Made by a program: the position numbers and the translations under genes. Source: CAZHTS01 sp964535315 (GTDB taxonomy: Bacteria > Chloroflexota > Anaerolineae > Anaerolineales > Anaerolineaceae). Taken from it: a stretch of DNA of 64,000 nucleotides. The notes beneath the pieces are model-generated. The model had not been told where the DNA came from and did not search any database. It was given only the letters and a program-made list of their open reading frames with translations. Positions 10,560 to 17,221 of this stretch are shown piece after piece. The stretch's first letter is position 1, and the number at the start of each line of letters is the position of its first letter. The stretch lies in assembly GCA_964535315.1 (NCBI GenBank), contig CAZHTS010000001.1, positions 62,001 to 126,000 on the forward strand. Direction: 5' to 3'.

Positions 10560-11108
10560 ATGAATGTGAACCAGAATGCACGCTTACGTATCATCGGCCT
10601 CGTGTCAGTGGGCCTGATCGTAGCTTTAACAATTTATGCTTACACCATCCGGCACCAGATTATGACGCTGGAGCGATACGGATACCCGGGCGTCTTTCTG
10701 GTGGAATTCATCGCCAACGCCTCGGTGGCCGTGCCCATTCCAGGCTCGTTGGCCACCGCAGCGATGGCCCCTCTGCTCAACCCCTTTTTGCTGGCGGCTG
10801 TCGCCAGCGCTGGGGCAGCGATCGGTGAAATGTTTGGTTACCTGGCCGGCCTGGGCGGCAGCACTCTGGTAGAAAACGTCACCTGGCTGGAACGCATCGA
10901 ACGCTGGATGGAAAAATACGGCGGCGTCGTCATCCTGCTCATGGCGGCCATCCCCAACCCGCTCTTTGATACCGCCGGCCTGGCGGCAGGCGCGCTCAAA
11001 ATGCACCCGGCGCGCTTTTTTTTCTGGTGTTGGGGCGGCAAGCTGATCAACCGCCTGATCATCACGCTGGGCGGCGCAGCGCTTATCAACCAGTTTTTCC
11101 CCTTATAA
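10560..11108 (+). CDS. VTT-domain (SNARE-associated/DedA-like) membrane protein
   Basis: Integral membrane protein of 182 residues with one N-terminal membrane helix followed by a VTT domain. Characteristic features are the re-entrant loop region VPIPGSLATAAMAPLLNP with Pro/Gly residues, GEMFGYLAGLGG, and the later FDTAGLAAGALKM segment. Bacterial members are tied to lipid flipping, proton-motive-force maintenance or envelope stress. The precise role here is unknown. The promoter position allows initiation at ATG 10560 or GTG 10566; a ribosome-binding site is absent for both. The histidine-kinase gene follows after 21 nt with its own GGAGG site, so the two may be co-transcribed. Confidence 0.8.
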   Translation: MNVNQNARLRIIGLVSVGLIVALTIYAYTIRHQIMTLERYGYPGVFLVEFIANASVAVPIPGSLATAAMAPLLNPFLLAAVASAGAAIGEMFGYLAGLGGSTLVENVTWLERIERWMEKYGGVVILLMAAIPNPLFDTAGLAAGALKMHPARFFFWCWGGKLINRLIITLGGAALINQFFPL

Positions 11109-11129
11109 ATCTTTTTGCCGGAGGATAAG

Positions 11130-12302
11130 ATGATCCCTCACCAGGCCCTTCAAGAAATCTTGCGGCGTTCTTTCCCAGGCATATCTGAAAGTGAAGCACA
11201 GAAGATACTGGCCACCGGCAAAACCAAACGCTATCCCCCCGGCGTCGACCTGACCCATGAGGGCATCGTCGAGAAAATCTTTTACATCATTTTGGAAGGC
11301 GAAGTACAGGTCACCAAACGCGTCAGCGATCAGGAAAGCCGCATGCTCAAACATCTGTATGCCGGCGACTTCTTCGGCGAAATGGCGTTGATCCATAACG
11401 CACCGCGCGCCGCCACCGTGACCACCACGATCCCCACCACTGTCATCGAGATTAACAAGGACGCCTTTTCCGCCTTGTTGCAAACCAGCAACTCCGTTTC
11501 CATTGCCATGGTGCGCGAGGTCAGCCGCCGGCTGCGCGAGAACGACGAAATGGCCATCGAAGACCTGCGCGTCAAGGCCGGTGAACTGGCCATTGCTTAC
11601 CAGCAACTGGCCGAGATGGACTATGCCCGCCACGAATTCCTGACCATGATCGCCCACGAATTGCGTACCCCGTTGATGGCCGCCAATGGCTACATGCAGT
11701 TGATCCGCTCGGGCATGCTGCCGCCCGATACCCTCAAAAACGCCCTGGAAACTGTAGCCAATCATCTCAAAGACATCACCACCCTGACCAACGACATCCT
11801 CTTCTTGCAAGAGATGGACCTGATCTTGCCCGAGTTTCAATCGGTAGACACCGGCAACCTGGTAGAAAACGCCGTAGAACAACAGCGCCTGCTGGCCGAA
11901 CAGTGCTGCGTGCAATTTAACACCGCCATCGCCCCCGACCTGCCGTCAATCTCTGCCGACCTCAAGAGCCTGGAACGCGCCATCCTGGCAGTCATCAACA
12001 ACGCCGTAAAATTCAGCCCGGACGGCGGCCCGGTCAATGTAAGCGTCGCACACGAACAAAACCAGATTAAGATTGTCGTTGAGGACCACGGCGTGGGCAT
12101 TCCTGCCGAGGCCCACGACCGCATTTTCGAGCGTTTTTTCCACCTCGATTCGGTCGGAGGGCACCTCTTCCGCGGCCTGGGGCTGGGGCTATCGATCGCA
12201 AAACAGGTCATCCACCAGCACGGCGGCACGATCAACGTGCAAAGTCAGCTTGGCCAGGGGTGCACCGTCACCATCACCCTGCCCGTTCAATCCAAAACCT
12301 GA
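11130..12302 (+). CDS. Soluble histidine kinase with N-terminal cyclic-nucleotide-binding domain
   Basis: Sensor kinase of 390 residues with no membrane segment. Order of parts: a CAP_ED cNMP-binding domain (about 20-140, with the phosphate-cassette-like GEMALIHNAPRAATV), a linker helix, a HisKA dimerisation/phosphoacceptor domain with His176 in MIAHELRTPL, and a HATPase_c domain with N box INNAVKF, DHGVGIP, FERFF and GLGLGLSIAK. The ATG at 11130 is chosen because GGAGG lies 6 nt before it. No response regulator is encoded nearby, so the partner is elsewhere. The architecture suggests that an intracellular nucleotide signal controls autophosphorylation. Whether the CAP_ED pocket binds cAMP, c-di-GMP or nothing is not clear. 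Confidence 0.9.
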   Translation: MIPHQALQEILRRSFPGISESEAQKILATGKTKRYPPGVDLTHEGIVEKIFYIILEGEVQVTKRVSDQESRMLKHLYAGDFFGEMALIHNAPRAATVTTTIPTTVIEINKDAFSALLQTSNSVSIAMVREVSRRLRENDEMAIEDLRVKAGELAIAYQQLAEMDYARHEFLTMIAHELRTPLMAANGYMQLIRSGMLPPDTLKNALETVANHLKDITTLTNDILFLQEMDLILPEFQSVDTGNLVENAVEQQRLLAEQCCVQFNTAIAPDLPSISADLKSLERAILAVINNAVKFSPDGGPVNVSVAHEQNQIKIVVEDHGVGIPAEAHDRIFERFFHLDSVGGHLFRGLGLGLSIAKQVIHQHGGTINVQSQLGQGCTVTITLPVQSKT

Positions 12303-12321
12303 AATCAACCTGGAGGGGAAT

Positions 12322-14916
12322 ATGCATCCACGCCCGTTTGCCCGAGGTCTGGCGTTAATTTTTGTCTTTTGTTTCCCGTTGTTGACCAGCCTGCCAGTAC
12401 AGACGCGCCAGACGCCCACACCTGCACCGCCCGCGACTCCTACCCCCCAACCACCGCCTGAAACGATCACCTTGCCACCGGCAGCGCCGCTCACAGCCTC
12501 CGAAGCGCTGGTCTATCGTCCCACCCTTCCCGCCGTGACGGGCTGCCCCACCTCGGATGAAGCGCTGCTTGGCGTACAGGCCGGCTGCCAGCCGGCCGCC
12601 CAACCGTTGCGTTACCGCCTCGATCTGCCGGTCGAGGCCGGTGACGCCGGCGCCATCGTCAGCCTCAGCCTGGAATGCAGCGGCGCCAACGCCTGTCTGA
12701 TCGCCGCCAATGGCGACGAGGAAAACGCCCGTTTTCGCCTGAGCGCCGGCGAAGATACCCTGTGGGCCAGCGGCTGCACAGACGGACAGACCTGCGCCAG
12801 CAACGGCCCCAATCGCACCGTGCAGGCCACTTTCCGCGTCCCGACCAGCGGCACCTATCCGCTCTTTTTTGACCTGGCGCCCGGCAGCCAATGGCGTATC
12901 GGCCAGCTGCGCGCCAGTCTGCTGCCCGAACCCGCCACGGCCATCCGCGGCTACGCCTACAGCCCCTACCGCGATTGTCAGACGCCGCACGGCGGCCCAC
13001 ACCCGACCCCAGATCAAATCGCCGAGGACATCAACCGTCTGCGTCATAGCAGCAACGCCATCCGCACCTACTCGGCGCGCGAGATCAACGCCGAGATCGT
13101 ACAGCAGGCACAGCGCGCCGGGCTGCACATTGGAATGGGGGTTTGGATCGATGAACGCCAGGAAAAACGCAGCGATAACGAAAAAGAAATCCAGGCCGCC
13201 CAGGCGCTGGCACGCCAGGTCCCCCCTGATTTTCTTATCGCCGGTAACGAGGTCATCTTACGCTCCAGTTACCCATCGACGCCGGCTCAGGATCGCCTGA
13301 CCCCCGCCCAACTGGCGACCTATCTACGCCGGGTCCGGCAGGCCACGCGCCTGCCCGTGGCCTACGCCGACGTGGCTGCCCTGTTCCTATCCGGCGCCAA
13401 CGGCCCCTATCCCGACCCACAGCCCATCGTAGCCGCCGCCGACGTGCTGTTAATCCACATCTACCCCTATTGGGACGGCGTCGCCATCGAAAATGGCGCC
13501 GGTTATGTGGCTGATCTCTATCAACAGGTCAAAAACCGTTACCCGGATAAACGCGTCATCATCGGTGAAACCGGCTGGCCGTCGCGCGGAGCGCAAAATG
13601 GCGGCGCCATCGCCAGCATCGAAAACCAGCGGCGCTTCTTCCTCGAATTTACCGCCCTGGCCGAACAGCAATCCATCGACTATTTCTACTTTGCCCCCTT
13701 CGAGGAACCCTGGAAGACCGCCGAAGGTGAGGTTGGACCCAGTTGGGGCATCGTCACCGCCGCCCGTCAAAACAAGTTTGAAAGCGAAAGCCTGTTTTTC
13801 TCTCGTCCATTGCCGGCAACACCGCCCACAGGCAGCGCCGCCGGCGGAACCCAGCCCGCCATCCAGCCCACCGGAATGGCGTCGCAACCACCCCCAGCAG
13901 CCGGCACCCCGCCCATGACGCTCTACAACGACTTCCCATTGCCAGAGAAGGGCCTCGCCCCCAGCTGGTGGAGCGGCGACGGTAACGACGTCCAATTTGA
14001 CGTCTGCTGGAAGACCGGCGCCCACAGCGGGCGCAGCGCCATTCGTGTCGAATACAACGCCGCTTCGGCTGCCAATAAGGGTGCTGGATGGGCCGGCATG
14101 ACCTGGGAATACCCGCTCAAAAATCGCGGCGCCAAACCGCAGGGGATGGATCTATCCACCTACCAGAGCCTCGCTTTCTACGCCCGCGGCGAAAAAGGCG
14201 GCGAACGGGTAAGCTTTACCGTCGGCGGTACGCCTGGCAAATACCCGAGTTCCATCCACCCCATGCTCAGCCTGAACCTCACCCTGACCGATCAGTGGCA
14301 AAAATACACCTTCGACCTCAGCCATGTCGATCGCAGTCACGTCATCGACGGTTTCGCCTGGGTGGTTTCGGCCTGCAAGAACCCGGGCGGGGCAGTCTTC
14401 TATCTGGACGACATCCAGTACAGCACCGAGACCGTGCCGCCCAACCCCGCCGACCTGCATATTCTGGATGACGGCTGCGTCAACCCCGGCTTTAACCTGG
14501 GGGTGGCCTCCTCAACCGGCTACACGAAGTGGATCGCCAACACCCCAAAAGGACTGGAAATCGCCTACCCAACCCGCCAGACCTGGGGCGCCGTCTTCCT
14601 TTACCCCTATCGCCCCCTTCAGACCCGCCAGCCCACGTTAGATCTCTCCACCTACGGCAGCCTGCATATCCGCATGCGCGGCGCCACCGGCGATGAAAAC
14701 GTGCGCATCGGCATCAAGGATAAAAACGACCCCGATAACGGCCGGGAAACCAAGATCCTCACCCCGCTTACCGCCGGGTGGGCCGAATACAGCTACCCAT
14801 TACACAAATTTGTCAGCGCCGACACGACCATCTTGGAGGTGCTGACCGAATTTGTCTTCGAACAACAGGCCTCTGATCAGACCCTCTACGTCGACTCAAT
14901 CTGGTACGAGCCCTGA
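12322..14916 (+). CDS. Secreted GH17-type beta-glucanase-like protein with two C-terminal beta-sandwich modules
   Basis: Exported protein of 864 residues. It has a signal peptide (1-25), a Pro/Thr-rich linker, a Cys-containing N-terminal beta domain (about 60-210), and a TIM-barrel glycoside hydrolase domain (about 215-500) of the GH17 type. The likely acid/base is Glu310 (GNEV) and the nucleophile Glu416 (IIGETGWPS). The spacing of 106 residues is normal for beta-1,3-glucanases. A second Pro/Thr linker leads to two related carbohydrate-binding-like modules (about 533-700 and 712-864), both containing LDLSTYxSL-type segments. The start at 12322 has GGAGGGG upstream. It probably degrades beta-1,3-linked glucans outside the cell. 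It follows the kinase gene by 19 nt. Confidence 0.8.
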   Translation: MHPRPFARGLALIFVFCFPLLTSLPVQTRQTPTPAPPATPTPQPPPETITLPPAAPLTASEALVYRPTLPAVTGCPTSDEALLGVQAGCQPAAQPLRYRLDLPVEAGDAGAIVSLSLECSGANACLIAANGDEENARFRLSAGEDTLWASGCTDGQTCASNGPNRTVQATFRVPTSGTYPLFFDLAPGSQWRIGQLRASLLPEPATAIRGYAYSPYRDCQTPHGGPHPTPDQIAEDINRLRHSSNAIRTYSAREINAEIVQQAQRAGLHIGMGVWIDERQEKRSDNEKEIQAAQALARQVPPDFLIAGNEVILRSSYPSTPAQDRLTPAQLATYLRRVRQATRLPVAYADVAALFLSGANGPYPDPQPIVAAADVLLIHIYPYWDGVAIENGAGYVADLYQQVKNRYPDKRVIIGETGWPSRGAQNGGAIASIENQRRFFLEFTALAEQQSIDYFYFAPFEEPWKTAEGEVGPSWGIVTAARQNKFESESLFFSRPLPATPPTGSAAGGTQPAIQPTGMASQPPPAAGTPPMTLYNDFPLPEKGLAPSWWSGDGNDVQFDVCWKTGAHSGRSAIRVEYNAASAANKGAGWAGMTWEYPLKNRGAKPQGMDLSTYQSLAFYARGEKGGERVSFTVGGTPGKYPSSIHPMLSLNLTLTDQWQKYTFDLSHVDRSHVIDGFAWVVSACKNPGGAVFYLDDIQYSTETVPPNPADLHILDDGCVNPGFNLGVASSTGYTKWIANTPKGLEIAYPTRQTWGAVFLYPYRPLQTRQPTLDLSTYGSLHIRMRGATGDENVRIGIKDKNDPDNGRETKILTPLTAGWAEYSYPLHKFVSADTTILEVLTEFVFEQQASDQTLYVDSIWYEP

Positions 14917-14926
14917 GCACTTCGAG

Positions 14927-14932
14927 TACAAT
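14927..14932 (+). promoter_or_regulatory. TACAAT -10 box, leaderless start
   Basis: TACAAT ends 6 nt before the ATG at 14939, in the 22-nt gap after the glycosidase stop. There is no clear -35 box. Confidence 0.5.
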
Positions 14933-14938
14933 AGGGGC

Positions 14939-15280
14939 ATGGATGATGCCGCTCTGTCCGCCCAAATCGACTCCGAACTGGAGCGCGCCATACGGGCGCG
15001 CCGCGACGGCAACGAAGGCCAGGCGCGCGTCTGCGCCCGCCGGGCTGCCGGGTTGGCCCTGCGCCAGTACGCCCAACTGCGGCAGTTGCCGTTGCCCACC
15101 AGTCGCAGCGCCTATGATACGCTCGAGGCGCTGCGCGCCTCGTCCGCCCTGCCCCCAGGCGCCCGAGAGGTGATTGACCACCTGCTGCTGCGTGTCGACA
15201 CACAATTTAACCTGCCGCAGGATATCGACTTATTGGCTGAAACGCGCTGGTTGCTTCAGGCGTTGCAAAACTCACGATAA
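14939..15280 (+). CDS. Small helical protein of unknown function (HEPN-like appearance)
   Basis: A 113-residue, charged, alpha-helical protein that I do not recognise with confidence. Helices such as DSELERAIRARRDGNEGQAR and ARRAAGLALRQYAQ, followed by a conserved-looking SAYDTLEAL, recall HEPN-fold proteins. The RxxxxH motif of HEPN nucleases is not seen. The start was set at ATG 14939 because a -10 box sits 6 nt upstream, although the frame stays open further upstream inside the glycosidase gene. The glutaredoxin gene follows after 11 nt and is probably co-expressed. Function is unknown. Confidence 0.65.
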   Translation: MDDAALSAQIDSELERAIRARRDGNEGQARVCARRAAGLALRQYAQLRQLPLPTSRSAYDTLEALRASSALPPGAREVIDHLLLRVDTQFNLPQDIDLLAETRWLLQALQNSR

Positions 15281-15291
15281 GGAGCCCTTAC

Positions 15292-15549
15292 ATGTCCGAA
15301 TCTACCCCTGAAATCATCGTATACGGCACCACCTGGTGCGGCGACACCCGCCGGGCGCGTGCCTTCCTGGACGAACACCACATCGTTTACAAATGGATCG
15401 ATATCGACAAAGACGCCGAGGCTCGCCGCTACGTCGAGCAGGTCAATAACGGTTTCCGCAGCGTTCCAACCATCGTATTCCCCGACGGTAGTATGCTGGT
15501 CGAGCCCTCTACCCGCCAGATGCAAACCAAATTTGGCATGGGTCTCTAA
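15292..15549 (+). CDS. Monothiol glutaredoxin/mycoredoxin-like protein
   Basis: Thioredoxin-fold protein of 85 residues. The active-site segment TTWCGDTRRA has Cys16 but Thr19 in place of the second cysteine, making it a monothiol form of the mycoredoxin/NrdH-like group. The cis-proline is in SVPTIVFPDGS, and the C-terminal EPSTRQMQTK is typical of the group. It should reduce mixed disulphides of low-molecular-weight thiols. The start has AAGGAG 7 nt upstream. Its stop overlaps by 3 nt the stop of the convergent minus-strand gene, with no terminator between them, so the two transcripts must collide or overlap. Confidence 0.88.
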   Translation: MSESTPEIIVYGTTWCGDTRRARAFLDEHHIVYKWIDIDKDAEARRYVEQVNNGFRSVPTIVFPDGSMLVEPSTRQMQTKFGMGL

Positions 15550-15869
15550 GAGTAACTGCGCCGGCGCAGCAACAACCACACCAATAAGCCGCCGCAAAAC
15601 AGGCCCAGCGCCAACACCAGTAACGCCAACGCCGGCGAACGCTGCCGTTCCAGCGTAACCGTCGCCGGGCGCGTCAGGCGTTTGTGTACCTTACCCACAA
15701 AAACCGGGTCCGGCTCCACCGGATTGAGACAGACCGAAAGTACATCTTCCAGTTGATCGATAGAGGCTGACATCATCATCCTTTGGGGAGAAACCAGGGT
15801 CATAGCGAACTCTTCTTTACCACATCCACAACCACAAGATCGCGACCAGGGACGAGCCCACCGGCTCAT
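15546..15869 (-). CDS. Small single-pass membrane protein coupled to the ECF sigma factor
   Basis: Up to 107 residues, with one membrane helix near the C-terminus (ALALLVLALGLFCGGLLVWLL) followed by an Arg/Ser tail. The ATG at 15869 overlaps the sigma-factor stop as ATGA, suggesting translational coupling. An alternative start at the ATG triplet cluster 15773-15779, with AAAGGA before it, gives about 77 residues and removes a Cys-rich N-terminus that looks non-conserved. Genes directly after ECF sigma genes commonly encode anti-sigma factors. This one is short, lacks a recognisable zinc anti-sigma motif, and would have its N-terminal domain on the cytoplasmic side. I treat an anti-sigma role as a guess. 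Confidence 0.6.
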   Translation of the reverse strand: MSRWARPWSRSCGCGCGKEEFAMTLVSPQRMMMSASIDQLEDVLSVCLNPVEPDPVFVGKVHKRLTRPATVTLERQRSPALALLVLALGLFCGGLLVWLLLRRRSYS

Positions 15870-16426
15870 TCCTGGTCGTTTTGAGTGCTCTCTAATTCAT
15901 CCCGCAACGCCAATAAGGTGCGGTGATAAAGGCTCTTGACCGCGCCTTCGCTGCGCCCGGTGATCACCGCAATTTCAGCGTTGGAAAGATGTTCGACAAA
16001 TTTAAGGATCAATACCTGTTGCCGGTCGGCGGGCAGCTTACGAATAACCTTCAACAACGTCTCCGTCTGTTGGTTGGCGATCAACGCCGTTTCGGGGTGC
16101 TCGCCGCGCTGCGGCAGTTGCAAATGCTCCTCCAGCGAGACCTCCTGCCGGCGGCTGTTATCGCGATGCCAGTTAGCCACCAGATTGTGGGCAATGCGAT
16201 ACAACCAGGCTGAAAAGGGCACCCCACGATTCTGGTAGACCTCAATATGCCCCATTGCCCGGTAAAACACGCGCTCGGTCAGATCCTCGGCGTCGTAAGC
16301 ATTGCCAGTGCGATAATAGATATAGTTATAAATCCGGCTCACATAGCGTTCATACAGCACACTAAAAGCCTGTTTATCGCCTTGCGCCGCGCTCGCCAGT
16401 GCCATTTCGTCCGTGATTTCTTCCAC
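15866..16426 (-). CDS. ECF-type RNA polymerase sigma factor
   Basis: Sigma-70 family factor of 186 residues. Region 2 (about 15-85) contains FSVLYERYVSRIYNYIYYRTGNAYDAEDLTERVF and the W-rich promoter-melting segment FSAWLYRIAHNLVANWHRD. Region 4 (about 120-175) carries the helix-turn-helix LSNAEIAVITGRSEGAVKSLYHRTL. The start is a GTG at 16426 with a weak AGG site. It is followed by a 4-nt-overlapping small membrane-protein gene. An AAAC-containing stretch (TGAAAC near 16481-16486, minus strand) lies upstream and could be part of an autoregulated promoter, though no matching -10 is convincing. The regulon is unknown. Confidence 0.93.
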   Translation of the reverse strand: MEEITDEMALASAAQGDKQAFSVLYERYVSRIYNYIYYRTGNAYDAEDLTERVFYRAMGHIEVYQNRGVPFSAWLYRIAHNLVANWHRDNSRRQEVSLEEHLQLPQRGEHPETALIANQQTETLLKVIRKLPADRQQVLILKFVEHLSNAEIAVITGRSEGAVKSLYHRTLLALRDELESTQNDQE

Positions 16427-16504
16427 AGCCTGTCACCCGTTCTGCAAGGTTTTCTAAAAAGAAAAACCCCAGATCAGACCAAAAGTTTCACTGTCCATTA
16501 CGTG

Positions 16505-17221
16505 CTAATTGTATCCCATTTCGACCGGAGTCATCCATAAACGATCGTGCACCAGGCGCACGGGCATTGCCGTCTGAATGCGATCCACCGCCAGACACAA
16601 TTCCAGGTCAGGGCGCATCTCCGCACGGTCGGCGAACCAGCGGCCCACATCCGAGGTCATGGCCCGTTGCAGGTAGGGTTGCGGATCGGCCCGGCCATCT
16701 TGCAGCAGCGCGGCAATGTAATCGGCGCAGGCCGCATCTTCATCGCCATCCCGGTGGTCGTCCGCCCCGGTAATCACAAACGCTATCTGATGCAGCCCAC
16801 TGTGCGCCAGGTAGCGGGCCGTAGCCGCCGCGCACACAAAAGAAGCCGCCAGCAGCACACCGGCGCCGCTGCAGCGCACCAAACCCTGGGTTCCAGCCGA
16901 TGTTCGCTGCACCAGACGCCGGCCGCACACATCCGTCGCCAGGATATCGGCGGGCGAGTTGCCCAGGTCAAATTCCGGCACGCGCGCCCCCGAGACTTCG
17001 CCCATCGCCAGCGTCATATCGCCCAATGCGGCGCGCAACGCCAGCGCCTCGGTCACCGTCGCCACCGGCGCAATGGCCTGCGCCCCGCCGGCAAAAGCAT
17101 ACGCCGCACACGAAAAGGCACGCAAAACATCGATCACTACCACCGCACCACCGGCGGCGCGCCCCCCCTGTAAGGCCCTGCATCCGTCCAGATCGAAGTA
17201 TTCAACTTTCCAGGAACTCAT
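16505..17221 (-). CDS. 2-phosphosulfolactate phosphatase (ComB) family protein
   Basis: Protein of 238 residues in the ComB family, whose founding member removes phosphate from 2-phosphosulfolactate in coenzyme M biosynthesis. The family signatures VVVIDVLRAF near the N-terminus, GNSPADI in the middle and QRTSAGTQGL are seen. Most bacterial members occur without a coenzyme M pathway and their substrate is unknown, so the ComB activity should not be assumed. The start overlaps the protease stop as ATGA, which ties it to the protease/aminopeptidase operon upstream. The sigma-factor gene follows after 78 nt. Confidence 0.8.
   Translation of the reverse strand: MSSWKVEYFDLDGCRALQGGRAAGGAVVVIDVLRAFSCAAYAFAGGAQAIAPVATVTEALALRAALGDMTLAMGEVSGARVPEFDLGNSPADILATDVCGRRLVQRTSAGTQGLVRCSGAGVLLAASFVCAAATARYLAHSGLHQIAFVITGADDHRDGDEDAACADYIAALLQDGRADPQPYLQRAMTSDVGRWFADRAEMRPDLELCLAVDRIQTAMPVRLVHDRLWMTPVEMGYN

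Noticed and set aside
15866..16500. TGAAAC-type ECF autoregulatory promoter upstream of the sigma gene
   Set aside because: A TGAAAC is present on the minus strand but no convincing -10 partner occurs at the expected 16-17 nt distance, so it was not listed as a promoter.
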